Shown: positions 38,331 through 46,817 of the stretch, one piece after another
Layout of the letters: each line of letters begins with the position of its first letter
Position numbering within the stretch: position 1 is the first letter of the stretch
Assembly: GCA_003246335.1 (NCBI GenBank)
Contig: QKAR01000145.1
Span: 1-64,000 of the forward strand
From: Spirochaetales bacterium
GTDB taxonomy: Bacteria > Spirochaetota > Spirochaetia > Treponematales > Treponemataceae
DNA: 64,000 nucleotides
Reading direction: 5' to 3'
Made by a program: the position numbers and the translations under genes
The notes under the pieces: model-generated
What the model saw: the letters and a program-made list of their open reading frames with translations, nothing else
Told to the model about the DNA's origin: nothing
Databases searched by the model: none

Positions 38331-38991
38331 CGGAGAGTCGTTCTCCCGAGCCGAAGAGCGTTCGGGGAAGGTCGTACACATCCTCGACGCCGTCGACGAC
38401 GATTCCCCCCATGCCGAGCTCAAGCGGGAGCGCGACGTCGATGTCGTACCGATCGCCGACCGAGAGACATTCGTGAACCGGAGCGCCCGCCCGTTCGGCC
38501 GCAATCAGGAACGGACGCTCATGGGGTTTCGAGACGCCGGTCGTGTCGAGTCCGATCAGTTGCGGGAAAAAAGATGAAACGCCAAGCGCCTCAAGGGTTT
38601 TTCTCGCCGGTATCGTCGGGTTGTTCGTTACCGCGACGAGTCTGTATCGCGCCGCGAGGTTCTTGAGGGTTTCCTCGAGTCGGGGATCTTCCGAAAGGTA
38701 GTCGCCCGGCTCGATGAGCGTTTCGCGCCAGCGCACGCTTTCGGAAATGGGGACCCCGAAATTCGTGAGCGCGTTACCGAGGCTGATTTTCGAACCGAAC
38801 TTTCGCTCGTGCTCGTCCCTGAAATCGCGCACGAGGGAATCCGCTTGCTCAAAGCTCATATTCCTCAATCGAGCGAAATGCCTGATCTGCACGTCTATTT
38901 GCTCGCGCGCGTACGCATGGTGGGTGTAGAGCGTCGAGTCGATATCGAAAATGACGCAGGAAAGCGTCTCGGGAATTTTATATACTTTCAC
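38320..38991 (-). CDS. HAD-superfamily hydrolase
   Basis: 223 residues from a GTG at 38991 that overlaps the stop of the sugar kinase. HAD motif I '[10 protein letters not shown]' (DxD nucleophile), motif II 'AVTNNP', the Lys of motif III in '[10 protein letters not shown]' and motif IV 'SVGDRYDID' are all present, with a helical cap between I and II. It resembles HAD-IA phosphatases such as pyrimidine 5'-nucleotidases and sugar phosphatases. Linked with an FGGY kinase and PRPP synthetase, it may act on a pentose or nucleoside phosphate; this is inference. Confidence 0.88.
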   Translation of the reverse strand: MKVYKIPETLSCVIFDIDSTLYTHHAYAREQIDVQIRHFARLRNMSFEQADSLVRDFRDEHERKFGSKISLGNALTNFGVPISESVRWRETLIEPGDYLSEDPRLEETLKNLAARYRLVAVTNNPTIPARKTLEALGVSSFFPQLIGLDTTGVSKPHERPFLIAAERAGAPVHECLSVGDRYDIDVALPLELGMGGIVVDGVEDVYDLPRTLFGSGERLSVTR

Positions 38992-40247
38992 GGGATAGAG
39001 AACCTTTCCGCGTACCGCGCGCTTCTTTCGCCGTCCGGCTCGTAGACCCTGACCGTCTTTACCATGGCGCCAGCCGCCGACTCGACGGACGGGTATTCCC
39101 CGATCGCGGCGAATGCCATGGCCGCGTTTCCCATTAACTCTCCGTCCGGCGTCGCCGTAAGCTCGAAAGTCGCGCCGGTCATGTCCGCCTTCATGCGATT
39201 CCAAATTTCGTTGCGCGCCTGGCCCCCGGAAAGCGTGTACGCCGAATCGTGCCCCGTCGCGGCCTTGAGCTTTTGGATACCCGCGCGCACCTCTTTGCCG
39301 ATGGCCTCGACGATGTCCCGGCCGGGCGCTCGCTCGTCGTTTTCGATGTCCGCCATGATTTCCGCGTACGCCCGCTCGCTTAACCCTCGCTCGCGCCGCC
39401 ACGCGTTGAACCGCGCTCCCGTGTCGGGAAGGAGATAGGCGGCGTTCCACAAACCGGCGCTTGCCGAAGGCAACGTCCTGATCGCCGGGTCGGCGATCGG
39501 CGTCGCGGTGCACACGTTCAGTCCCTCGCTCGTTCCCGCGCGGTCGCACGCCTTTCCCGGCGCAAGCGCGTTAGTCCCGACGAGGGCCGCGACGAAATCA
39601 GGTCCGCCCGCGATGACCGGAACGGTCGTTTTCGCGCGAGGCCGAAACGCGGCCGGAACTTCGGCGAGGCCGACCACGGTGGCAATAGGAACGAGTTTGG
39701 GCAATTTTGAGGGGCTGATCGCGGCAGCCGCCAGCGAGCGGTCATCCCAGTACGCCTCGACGAAGCGGGGTTCGGGTAAGGCGGTGACCGCCGTGCGCGT
39801 GAGCGCCCATATGAGGAATTCGGGGCCGGAAAGCACGGTTTCGGCGTTATCCCATTCGCGGGGAAACAGTTCTTCGTACGCAGCGATTCTCGGGATAAAA
39901 AGCGAGCGCGCGGAGCCTCCCGCGCTCGTGGGGCCGTTGTCGGGTGCGGGAACGGGATCGTTCCAAAGGAGTATCGGGCCCGGCGTTCCGTCTTTGCCGA
40001 CGGAGACGAGGGTTGGCCCGTTTCCCGAAACGCAAATCGCGACGAGCTCCGCCCGGCTGGGCGCTTCATCGAGGCCTCGCGCGAGTTGGGCGCACCCCTC
40101 GTCGAATGCCGCGAGCCAATGCGCAGCGATCCGCCGTTCGCGGGGAAAGCGTACTCGCGTCGCCGCGCGCACATCCCCCGTAGAGTCTATGAGCGCCGCC
40201 TTTAACGACGAGGTTCCGATATCGACGGCGATCGCGCAGGTTTTCAT
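38988..40247 (-). CDS. FGGY-family carbohydrate kinase
   Basis: 419 residues, shorter than the usual ~500. N-terminal 'AVDIGTSSLKAALID' is the phosphate-1 loop of the actin-like kinase fold. The C-terminal half has 'AGTSEGLNVCT', 'YTLSGGQARNEIWNRMKADM' and 'ELMGNAAMAFAAIG', as in xylulose/gluconate-type FGGY kinases. It would phosphorylate a sugar or polyol. It lies between prs (13-nt gap) and the HAD gene (overlapping), so a role in pentose use feeding ribose 5-phosphate to PRPP is plausible. The exact substrate is unknown. Confidence 0.9.
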   Translation of the reverse strand: MKTCAIAVDIGTSSLKAALIDSTGDVRAATRVRFPRERRIAAHWLAAFDEGCAQLARGLDEAPSRAELVAICVSGNGPTLVSVGKDGTPGPILLWNDPVPAPDNGPTSAGGSARSLFIPRIAAYEELFPREWDNAETVLSGPEFLIWALTRTAVTALPEPRFVEAYWDDRSLAAAAISPSKLPKLVPIATVVGLAEVPAAFRPRAKTTVPVIAGGPDFVAALVGTNALAPGKACDRAGTSEGLNVCTATPIADPAIRTLPSASAGLWNAAYLLPDTGARFNAWRRERGLSERAYAEIMADIENDERAPGRDIVEAIGKEVRAGIQKLKAATGHDSAYTLSGGQARNEIWNRMKADMTGATFELTATPDGELMGNAAMAFAAIGEYPSVESAAGAMVKTVRVYEPDGERSARYAERFSIP

Positions 40248-40260
40248 GGCGACGGCGCCG

Positions 40261-41520
40261 CTATTCCGCGATTTCTGCGGACTTGTCCTGCTTAACGAGC
40301 TTTTCGATGATCGTCCGGTTATCGAGAAGGTCGCTGAGCGATTGGTTATGATGGAGCCGCGAGATTACCTGAGCGAAAAGACCCGAGACGTTCGTCTTGA
40401 TGTACCACTCTTTCTTGAGCAGGTCTTCGTGATACACCGCGTTCGTGCCAATGATGCGGAAAAAATGGCCTTTTTTATACGCTTCGTCGAATTGCTCGAT
40501 GGCGTTGCCGGTGAAGAACGGCAAGCTGATGGCGGCGATGACTTTCGTCGCGCCCTGTTCCTTGAGGAATTCCATCGCCTTGAGCAGGGTTCCTCCCGTG
40601 CCGAGCATATCGTCGGCGAGGAAGGCTACTTTGCCGCGGACGTCGCCGAGGATTTTCACGCTTTTAATGTTCGTCGATTGGGCGTTTTGCGTGATAACCG
40701 AATAATCGCGCTCTTTATAAAGCATCGCGAGCGGTTTTTTGAGTCCCGTCGCGTAAAATTTATTCCGATCGACCGCCCCGGTATCCGGCGATACGACGAC
40801 GAAATTATCGTCGTCCGCGGAAAGGTCGACGATGCGGGAAAGCTCTCGTATGATCTGATAGCTCGCGTGGAGGTTTTCGATGCGCGCCGTGTGGAAGGCG
40901 TTCTCGATTTCACGGGAGTGAATGTCGAGCGTGATGACCTGCGTGACGCCGAGGCTTTCGTAGAGGTGGCCGAGCAAGCTCGCGGTGAGCCCCTCACGTC
41001 CTTTTTTCTTATGCTGGCGCGAGTAGGGATACACCGGCAGAACGAGGGTGATTTTCGACGCGCCCGCGTGGCGGACGGCGTCGATCGTCACGAGAAGGCT
41101 CATGATATGGTCGTTAACCGATAGGGATTTGCGGTTTTTTCCCTCATTCAGGGCAAGCTCTTGGTGATTTTCGACGTCCTGGAAAATAAAAACATCCTTG
41201 CCGCGTATGCAGTCAAGGATTTCGGTTTTGAATTCTCCGTTCATGAACCAGGTGAAGCGCGCCTTTACCTTAAAGTCGGGGGCCCGGAACTTCGTGATGT
41301 CCCCGCGGATGCAGATATCCGAAGTCTTGAGGTCGTTATAAAAGTTGATATCTTTGACGAGTCCGGTTCGCTCGACTTCGTATCGCTTTGCCAACACATC
41401 GCTTTTTTGGCGAAAACGACGGCTGTATATATGATTCAAGTGCTTAATGGTCTCGTCGGCGAAGTTCTCGCCCCCTGGGCAAGCGAGAACCGCGAGTTCC
41501 GTTGGCTCTGAATATGTCAT
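40261..41520 (-). CDS. prs: Ribose-phosphate pyrophosphokinase
   Basis: 419 residues, about 100 more than the typical ~315, mostly as a longer N-terminal region and a C-terminal tail. Landmarks: 'FMNGEFKTEI', 'YPYSRQHKKKGREGLTASLLG', 'VITLDIHSREIENAF', 'VVVSPDTGAVDRNKFYA' and the PRPP loop 'FLADDMLGTGGTLLKA'. It makes PRPP from ribose 5-phosphate and ATP for nucleotide, His and Trp synthesis. It is the first gene of prs-FGGY-HAD. A GGGGA ribosome site precedes the ATG at 41520. The extended length is as expected for a divergent prs lineage. Confidence 0.92.
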   Translation of the reverse strand: MTYSEPTELAVLACPGGENFADETIKHLNHIYSRRFRQKSDVLAKRYEVERTGLVKDINFYNDLKTSDICIRGDITKFRAPDFKVKARFTWFMNGEFKTEILDCIRGKDVFIFQDVENHQELALNEGKNRKSLSVNDHIMSLLVTIDAVRHAGASKITLVLPVYPYSRQHKKKGREGLTASLLGHLYESLGVTQVITLDIHSREIENAFHTARIENLHASYQIIRELSRIVDLSADDDNFVVVSPDTGAVDRNKFYATGLKKPLAMLYKERDYSVITQNAQSTNIKSVKILGDVRGKVAFLADDMLGTGGTLLKAMEFLKEQGATKVIAAISLPFFTGNAIEQFDEAYKKGHFFRIIGTNAVYHEDLLKKEWYIKTNVSGLFAQVISRLHHNQSLSDLLDNRTIIEKLVKQDKSAEIAE

Positions 41521-41611
41521 GTGGTGTCCCCGATGCGTTAATATTTAACATTAATTCACGAAACTTGCAAGATTACGCGCATAGTGTCGTTTATCGCGGG
41601 GACTCGACGTT

Positions 41612-42853
41612 TTATTTATCCAAAATGGTGATTTCCACTCTTCGATTGCGGGCGCGGTTTTCCTCCGAGGTGTTCGGGACTATCGGTTTATCGGCTCCGT
41701 AGCCGCGCGTGTAGACTTCGTAATCGTCGCGGACGCCCATGTCGACGAGGAATTTCGCTACGGCCTCCGCCCGCTCTTCCGAAAGTCTTTGTCGCGCCGC
41801 TGGGGTTCCGGCCAGGGCCGTGTGCCCGCTGATGAGCAACTCTTTGTCGGGGTAGCGCTCAAGCAGGGCCGCGAGTTTTTTTATTTTCTCTTTTTCCGCC
41901 GGGAGTAAGTTCGCGGAGTCCGCCGAGAATTGGATATTCTCTATGCTGATCGTGACGCCCTCGTCGGTGGCTTTTGCGCTCGTATTCTCGAGCCCGAGCC
42001 TTGAAATTTCGTCGTTCATTTCCTTTGCTGCCGTATCGCGGTCGATCGACTCGACGCTCGTGACCGTTGCCTCGGCCGTACCCCGGAATTCGAGCACGTC
42101 TCCCGAGGAAAGCTGGAGCTGAATGCGGAATTCTTCCGTATAGTACGGCATGATGCCGCGCTCGTTGTCGAAATAAATTTTCTGCTTGGAGTACCCCATG
42201 GTCGTTACCGGCCACTCTCCCCCGTATAAACCTTCGCCCGTCCGCTGGTAGTTCGGCGAATCGTAAAAAAGCGTATATTCCGCCTGAATGAGGTGAAGCT
42301 TTTTCCCGTCGCGGTCGACTTCGCCGACGTAGGTATAGGTGACGGTGAACGGAACCTTGAACGGCGTCTTAATGCCGAATTCCGCGCGGAGGTCATGGGC
42401 TTCTTCCCCCGTGCCCGTCCAGCTTTCCCCCGCCTTTACGTCGCGAGTCGGGAAAGTTGGCACGTTTCTCACGACCGGCATGAAATATTCGTCGCCGATG
42501 TCATAGTCGCCGAGCTCGTCGCGCTGGAACACGCTCGGGTATTCCTGTCCCCAGGGATGGCTTTGCGTGCTGGTTTGCACGCTCGTCATGAAAGTGCAAT
42601 CGTTCCGGGCCGAGGCCGGTTTTCCGTTCTCGGCCGGCTGGACGTCGGATATTTTCATGGTGACGCGATTCGTGATTTCGGCGGAGTGCGTTTTGACGCG
42701 ATTCATGTACGCCGTTTCATTCACGAGCGAGTTTACGCGGTACGTGTCTCCTTCGCGGAACTTAAAGCGAAACGTTTCCGACGTTCCGGGAACGAGCGTT
42801 ATCAGAAAGAAGCACGAGACCGCGGCAAGCCGCGTCGCTCCGGAAATGTTCAT
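41612..42853 (-). CDS. OmpA-domain envelope protein
   Basis: 413 residues from the ATG at 42853 (GGAAGAG upstream), opening with a signal peptide (~1-29, ending near 'LVPGTSE'). The N-terminal ~290 residues are beta-rich with no family I recognise ('FKFREGDTYRVNSLVNET', 'AGESWTGTGEEAHDL'). The C-terminal ~115 residues are an OmpA/MotB peptidoglycan-binding domain: 'ENIQFSADSANLLPAEKEKI', 'LLISGHTALAGT', 'LSEERAEAVAKFLVDMG', 'GYGADKPIVPN', 'NRRVEI'. It probably links the outer envelope to peptidoglycan. Similar two-part proteins occur in treponemes. Confidence 0.88.
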   Translation of the reverse strand: MNISGATRLAAVSCFFLITLVPGTSETFRFKFREGDTYRVNSLVNETAYMNRVKTHSAEITNRVTMKISDVQPAENGKPASARNDCTFMTSVQTSTQSHPWGQEYPSVFQRDELGDYDIGDEYFMPVVRNVPTFPTRDVKAGESWTGTGEEAHDLRAEFGIKTPFKVPFTVTYTYVGEVDRDGKKLHLIQAEYTLFYDSPNYQRTGEGLYGGEWPVTTMGYSKQKIYFDNERGIMPYYTEEFRIQLQLSSGDVLEFRGTAEATVTSVESIDRDTAAKEMNDEISRLGLENTSAKATDEGVTISIENIQFSADSANLLPAEKEKIKKLAALLERYPDKELLISGHTALAGTPAARQRLSEERAEAVAKFLVDMGVRDDYEVYTRGYGADKPIVPNTSEENRARNRRVEITILDK

Positions 42854-43060
42854 TACTCTTCCGATTGGGGCCGATTCCCCTTGGTTTTGCCTCGGGCGTT
42901 TCATCCCTATGCAAAACGGGTTTTCGTCGGGTTGGCGCTCGGTATCGGTTTGCCGCTCGCCGACGCGGGCTCCCTCGTCGCGCTTAGATCGCGCGAATGG
43001 CCCTACTCCCCAAGTATCGGTCGATGGGCGCGTCGGCTCAACCCGCGTTTTAGCCGACCA

Positions 43061-43090
43061 TTGCGTTTCTGTTTCCGTTTCGTCTAGTAT
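43061..43090 (+). promoter_or_regulatory. Promoter of the MATE gene, leaderless type
   Basis: TTGCGT (43061-43066), 18-bp spacer, TAGTAT (43085-43090), then 7 nt to the ATG at 43098. The box overlaps the alternative ATG at 43089, which argues for 43098. Confidence 0.45.
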
Positions 43091-43097
43091 GTCCGCC

Positions 43098-44435
43098 ATG
43101 CGCGATATGACCGAAGGCCGCCCCGCGGCGCTCATTTTAAAATTCTCGATTCCTCTGCTCGCCGGAAACATTCTCCAGCAGATGTATAACGTCGTCGATA
43201 TGCTCGTCGTGGGAAATTTCGTCGGGAACGAGGCGCTCGCCGCGGTCGGCAGTACTTTCATCCTCAATTTTTTGCTCGTGTCTCTTTTTTCCGGCTTGGG
43301 CCTTGGGTTTTCCATCGTTATTTCGCAATTTTACGGCGCGAAGGATTTCGCGCGGATAAAGCGGAGCGTGGATACCTCGTACGTGACCGCCGTCGTCGGC
43401 GCCATTCCCGTTACGGTTCTCGGTCTTCTATTAGTGCAGCCGCTTCTTTCCATGATGAATACGCCTTCCGGCGTCACTCGGGATATGTCCGCCTCGTATT
43501 TATCGATTCTCTTTATCGGAACCGCGGGGGCGTTCGGCTATAACCTCAACGCGGGCATTTTGCAGGGTTTAGGCGATTCGATTTCGACCCTGGTCTTTCT
43601 TTCGATCGCGACGGTTCTCAATATCGCGCTGGACCTCGTTTTCGTCGCCGTGCTCGGGTGGGGCGTCGCGGGCGCCGCGTGGGCGACGGTCATCGCGCAG
43701 ATTATCTCGTTTGTCGCCGGCTCGGTATATTTAGTCCGAAAACTGCGGCTTTCCTCGCTTAAAATACGGGAACTCGAATTCGACTTGCCTATTTTGCGCG
43801 AGGCCGTTCGCATTGGGCTCCCGAGCGGCTTTCAGAACATGCTGTTTTCGCTCGGGACGATGGCCATTCAGCGGCTCATCAACGGGTACGGGCCGATTTT
43901 TATGGCGGGTTTCAGCATTTCCAGCAAAATAGACGCGTTCGCCTTTTTGCCCGTCGCGAGTTTTTCCACGGCGGTAACAACCTACACCGGACAAAACGTC
44001 GGCGCGCGTCGACTTGATCGCGTCCGATCCGGGTTTATCTCGACACAGCTCATGAGCGGGGCGCTTTGCCTCGGCGTGAGCCTTTTCATTTTCGCGTTCG
44101 CTCGGCCCTTAATGTCTCTATTTACCCGGGATGTCTCGGTGATCGGGACGGGCGCCGGCGTGCTGTATCGGCTCATGCCGTGTTACGTGCTTTTGTCCAT
44201 ATTATTCATCACGAATTCCGTCCTGCGGGGGGCCGGCGAGTCGGCCTGGCCCTTTTTCTCGTCCATGGTATCGTTCCTGTTCCTTCGGCTTCCGGCCGCC
44301 TATGCCCTCGATTATTTTTTTGGGAAAGGGGAAATCGGGTGGTGCTACGGCATCGGTTGGATCGTCGGCGTAACCGTCGCGGTCGCGTATTACGCCTCCG
44401 GTCGGTGGAAACGGCGAATTATCGGAAAAATTTGA
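43098..44435 (+). CDS. MATE-family multidrug efflux transporter
   Basis: 445 residues from the ATG at 43098, preferred because the -10 box overlaps the ATG at 43089. Twelve hydrophobic helices in two similar halves. Typical MATE stretches: 'FSIPLLAGNILQQMYNVVDMLVVGNFVG', here split as 'LLAGNILQQMYNVVDMLVVG', then 'GLGLGFSIVISQFYGA', 'GIPVTVLGLL'-like 'AIPVTVLGLLLVQPL', and 'IFMAGFSISSKIDAFAFLP' in the second half. It would export cationic drugs or metabolites using Na+ or H+. It stands alone, divergent from the OmpA-domain gene. Confidence 0.92.
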   Translation: MRDMTEGRPAALILKFSIPLLAGNILQQMYNVVDMLVVGNFVGNEALAAVGSTFILNFLLVSLFSGLGLGFSIVISQFYGAKDFARIKRSVDTSYVTAVVGAIPVTVLGLLLVQPLLSMMNTPSGVTRDMSASYLSILFIGTAGAFGYNLNAGILQGLGDSISTLVFLSIATVLNIALDLVFVAVLGWGVAGAAWATVIAQIISFVAGSVYLVRKLRLSSLKIRELEFDLPILREAVRIGLPSGFQNMLFSLGTMAIQRLINGYGPIFMAGFSISSKIDAFAFLPVASFSTAVTTYTGQNVGARRLDRVRSGFISTQLMSGALCLGVSLFIFAFARPLMSLFTRDVSVIGTGAGVLYRLMPCYVLLSILFITNSVLRGAGESAWPFFSSMVSFLFLRLPAAYALDYFFGKGEIGWCYGIGWIVGVTVAVAYYASGRWKRRIIGKI

Positions 44436-44489
44436 AAATCGCAACGAATTGCTGTAACGTTTCACTTAGCAAGAGTTTTTGTAAGTGTA

Positions 44490-44611
44490 TTTCGGGACGC
44501 TGATTGAGCACGGCGTCTCGGCATACCTCCTTATTATGGGTGCCGGCCGGGTGGCCGGTACCAATCCCGGCAGGGTTTTAACTCCTCCTTTTACCTGCCG
44601 GGTTTTTTTTG
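44490..44611 (+). ncRNA. Candidate small RNA with two anti-Shine-Dalgarno tracts
   Basis: The ~120-nt gap region folds into three hairpins: GACGC (44496-44500)/GCGTC (44513-44517); a 10-bp stem 44539-44548/44553-44562 with loop GGGT; and a terminator CCCGGCAGG (44566-44574)/CCTGCCGGG (44594-44602) followed by eight T. The single-stranded linker before stem 2 contains ACCTCCTT (44525-44532), and the ~19-nt terminator loop contains ACTCCTCCTT (44581-44590); both are complementary to ribosome-binding sites. There is no convincing ORF. The upstream promoter is weak (TTTCAC near 44460). No known RNA family is recognised. Confidence 0.5.
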
Positions 44612-44664
44612 CCAACATGACCGTAAAAAACCGCAGAAAACGGCAAAAAACGGTAATGACTCCA

Positions 44665-44693
44665 TTGACCGAGTTCGCTAATTTTGATATGTT
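44665..44693 (+). promoter_or_regulatory. Promoter of the initiator tRNA
   Basis: TTGACC (44665-44670), 17-bp spacer, TATGTT (44688-44693), 12 nt before the tRNA. The preceding 50 bp are AT-rich, with A-tracts in phase (AAAAAA at 44635, 44645 and nearby) that could act as an UP-like element. Confidence 0.7.
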
Positions 44694-44705
44694 AATCAAA
44701 CACGA

Positions 44706-44778
44706 CGCAGGATAGAGCAGTTGGCAGCTCGTCGGGCTCATAACCCGGAGGTCGTAGGTTCGAGTCCTACTCCTGCTA
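44706..44778 (+). tRNA. Initiator tRNA-fMet (CAT)
   Basis: 73 nt. Acceptor CGCAGGA / TCCTGCT, D-stem GAGC/GCTC, anticodon stem TCGGG/CCCGG with loop CTCATAA (anticodon CAT), T-arm GTAGG-TTCGAGT-CCTAC, discriminator A. The three consecutive G-C pairs next to the anticodon loop and the unpaired 1:72 position (C1 with U72) mark it as an initiator rather than elongator tRNA. The 3' CCA is not encoded (the next bases are GAT). Confidence 0.93.
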
Positions 44779-44785
44779 GATAAAA

Positions 44786-44817
44786 CCGAACCAGAGTTTC
44801 TGGTTCGGTTTTTTTTT
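44786..44817 (+). terminator. Terminator after tRNA-fMet
   Basis: Perfect 10-bp stem CCGAACCAGA / TCTGGTTCGG, loop GTT, then nine T (44809-44817). Confidence 0.9.
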
Positions 44818-44836
44818 GCGAAAAAGGAGCGCGTCG

Positions 44837-45220
44837 ATGCCCTTGCTTCAAGTGTTTCTCGGCGGCGGGCTTGGCGCCGTATGCCGCTTCCTCGTCAGCA
44901 GGACCATTAATCAATTGCCGCTCCCGACGAAATTCCCGTTTGGGACGTTTGCCGTGAACATGGTGGGCTGTTTCGTCATAGGATTTCTGTTTCAGTCGAT
45001 TAACGACAATCTCGTTCCGAAGCGCATTCAGCTTTTTCTCGTGACCGGTTTCCTCGGGGGCTTTACCACGTTCTCCTCGTTCAGTCTTGAGTCCGCCAAC
45101 TTATTCGGCATCCGCGATTTTTCCGCCGGTATTGTCAATATGGCTTTGAGTACCATTTTGGGCGTCGTTTTCGTTTCCCTCGGGATGATGCTCGCCGCCG
45201 CCGTTGACCGGGGTCGCTAG
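44837..45220 (+). CDS. crcB: Fluoride channel CrcB/FluC
   Basis: 127 residues from the ATG at 44837 with AAAGGAG upstream. Four membrane helices with the family motifs 'GGGLGAVCRFLVSR', 'PFGTFAVNMVGCFVIG' (the Asn of the channel) and 'TGFLGGFTTFSSFSLE' (Phe-box and Ser/Thr track). Fluc channels export fluoride as dual-topology dimers. It starts 20 nt after the tRNA terminator and has no promoter of its own that I can see, so it may depend on read-through. Its last 120 bp overlap the antisense GH79-like gene. Confidence 0.94.
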   Translation: MPLLQVFLGGGLGAVCRFLVSRTINQLPLPTKFPFGTFAVNMVGCFVIGFLFQSINDNLVPKRIQLFLVTGFLGGFTTFSSFSLESANLFGIRDFSAGIVNMALSTILGVVFVSLGMMLAAAVDRGR

Positions 45221-46744
45221 GGCCGGTTCCCTCGGGAGAACCTCGACGAAGGCGCAGGCGAGCGGAGCGAGCTTCAGCGTTCTCGCCGAAAAGTCCGTTT
45301 TTTGGGCCACTGTCTGCCCCTCCTCTTCGGTTTTCCACCGCTTCGTTAACCCGTATTTTCGCTTTATTTCTTTCGTTCCCCATCCGTCCTCGAGGTCGGT
45401 GTCGACGAGAATGCCGTTGAGGACGATCGACCCGGACGGATGCCCGTAATCGGGTTCCAAGACCAGCTGTCGCCGGATGCGTCGATCAAGCGTAATCGTG
45501 AGCGGTTTTTTGCGATCGAGGTTGATCGCGATAACCCAAATCGATTCTTTTTTGCCCGACATCGCCCATACGCGAATTTTCGGGTCTTTCCCCGAAATTT
45601 CCGGAGGCGCGTGCACGCGCGACCCGATCAGCCGTTTCCATAAAAAACTGACGTGGTAATCCGGACGCGGCGCGAAAGTTTTTGGGTCGAGGAGACCGTA
45701 GTCCCCGCCGACGAGCGATTGACGAAATACCGCGGCGACTCCGTCATGGGCGAGAAGGGAGAGCTGGTCGAGCCACCAGGGCATGGAAATCCACGTATCG
45801 CTTAGACCGCGCTGTCCGCCGTAGAGGGCGTGCCCGATTTCGGTTACCCAGATGGGTTTGCCCTTCGCTGCGCCGGCGTCTCGCGATTTCCGTATCGCGC
45901 GAATCCTGCCGCGAATGCTGTCCATGCGACGGACGGTGAGCAGGGTCCCCTCCCGCGCCCGGCGAACGGCCACTCGGCCTCGGGAGGATTGCTGCGGGTA
46001 ATAATGAAAACTGAGCGCGCCCATCGCGGAAGCCGCCGTCGAGCGGCACAGCTTCGGGATGAGGGGATTTGGCTCGCCGATTACCGGCCATACGGCCGAA
46101 GCGGGCCCGACGGCGAGCGCTTCCGGCTGGAGCCGTCCCACCAACGCGGCGAAGCGGGCGAAATCGGCCGAGTAGCGGCGGGCTGAAACGCGCCGCGCCA
46201 CCCCATAAATAAACGGGAACGCGTTTACCTCGTTGCCGAACTCCCAGGCGTCGACGCGAATTTTTTTTCTGGCGCAATAATCGAAAAGAAGGGTCGCGTC
46301 GCGCTCGTCCCAATCGCCCCAGGCGTCGCGATTATCGGGGCCGGCGCCGACGGTGAAAAGGAGCCCGAAGCCCACGCGCCGCGCGAAAGAGCAAATTTCA
46401 AGCCACTTTTTTTTATTGAGCGTCGGCGCGCCGGTCACGCCCATCGCCTCGCGCGGAAGAATCTCTCCGCGCCCGAATTCGTAGTGGAGTCGATCGGCTT
46501 CCGTTCCCCCGACTCGAAGCATGGCCGGGGAGAGTTGCGCCGCCCTTCTCGCGAGCGTCGGGTCCTTGAAGTCGAGCGGCGGTACGCGGTCCTGGGAAAG
46601 GCCCTCTTTTAGTCCTTTGGTGTCGCCCCACCAGCGCCCCCCGATCACGCAGGAAATGTCGATGGTGAACGAGAGAAATCGCTCGTCAATGTCGCCTATG
46701 GCCGCGTCGCGGACGCTGATAGAATACGCTCGTTCGTGCTTCAT
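45101..46744 (-). CDS. GH79-like (heparanase-type) glycoside hydrolase
   Basis: 547 residues. A TIM barrel typical of clan GH-A is indicated by 'AWEFGNEVN' (acid/base Glu after Asn-Glu) and 'PIWVTEIGHALYGGQ' (nucleophile Glu). 'LSPAMLRVGGTEADRLHYEF' and 'LSFHYYPQQSS' match the heparanase/GH79 group that removes glucuronosyl-type residues. A C-terminal beta domain follows ('KKPLTITLDRRIRRQL'). No signal peptide is evident, so it may act in the cytosol. The last ~45 residues (from 'PREPALATPVNGGG') are low-complexity and lie antisense to crcB. A TACTAT box (46754-46759, minus strand) ends 9 nt before the ATG. Confidence 0.82.
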   Translation of the reverse strand: MKHERAYSISVRDAAIGDIDERFLSFTIDISCVIGGRWWGDTKGLKEGLSQDRVPPLDFKDPTLARRAAQLSPAMLRVGGTEADRLHYEFGRGEILPREAMGVTGAPTLNKKKWLEICSFARRVGFGLLFTVGAGPDNRDAWGDWDERDATLLFDYCARKKIRVDAWEFGNEVNAFPFIYGVARRVSARRYSADFARFAALVGRLQPEALAVGPASAVWPVIGEPNPLIPKLCRSTAASAMGALSFHYYPQQSSRGRVAVRRAREGTLLTVRRMDSIRGRIRAIRKSRDAGAAKGKPIWVTEIGHALYGGQRGLSDTWISMPWWLDQLSLLAHDGVAAVFRQSLVGGDYGLLDPKTFAPRPDYHVSFLWKRLIGSRVHAPPEISGKDPKIRVWAMSGKKESIWVIAINLDRKKPLTITLDRRIRRQLVLEPDYGHPSGSIVLNGILVDTDLEDGWGTKEIKRKYGLTKRWKTEEEGQTVAQKTDFSARTLKLAPLACAFVEVLPREPALATPVNGGGEHHPEGNENDAQNGTQSHIDNTGGKIADAE

Positions 46745-46817
46745 CCGTAACGGATAGTAACGCGGCGGAACGCCGAGCGGCCAGCCCCGCAGCGCCCCTT
46801 CTGTGTTAAATTTTCGT

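Noticed and set aside
38992..39549. Longer N-terminus for the HAD protein
   Set aside because: The added region overlaps the FGGY kinase in another frame and is Arg/Gly-rich; the GTG at 38991 fits HAD length.
44436..44620. SRP (4.5S) RNA, 6S RNA or tmRNA
   Set aside because: The SRP tetraloop/AGCAGCC core and the tmRNA tRNA-like ends are absent, and no long bulged 6S-like helix is visible.
44814..44840. Fluoride riboswitch before crcB
   Set aside because: Only about 20 nt separate the tRNA terminator from the crcB start, too short for the riboswitch.
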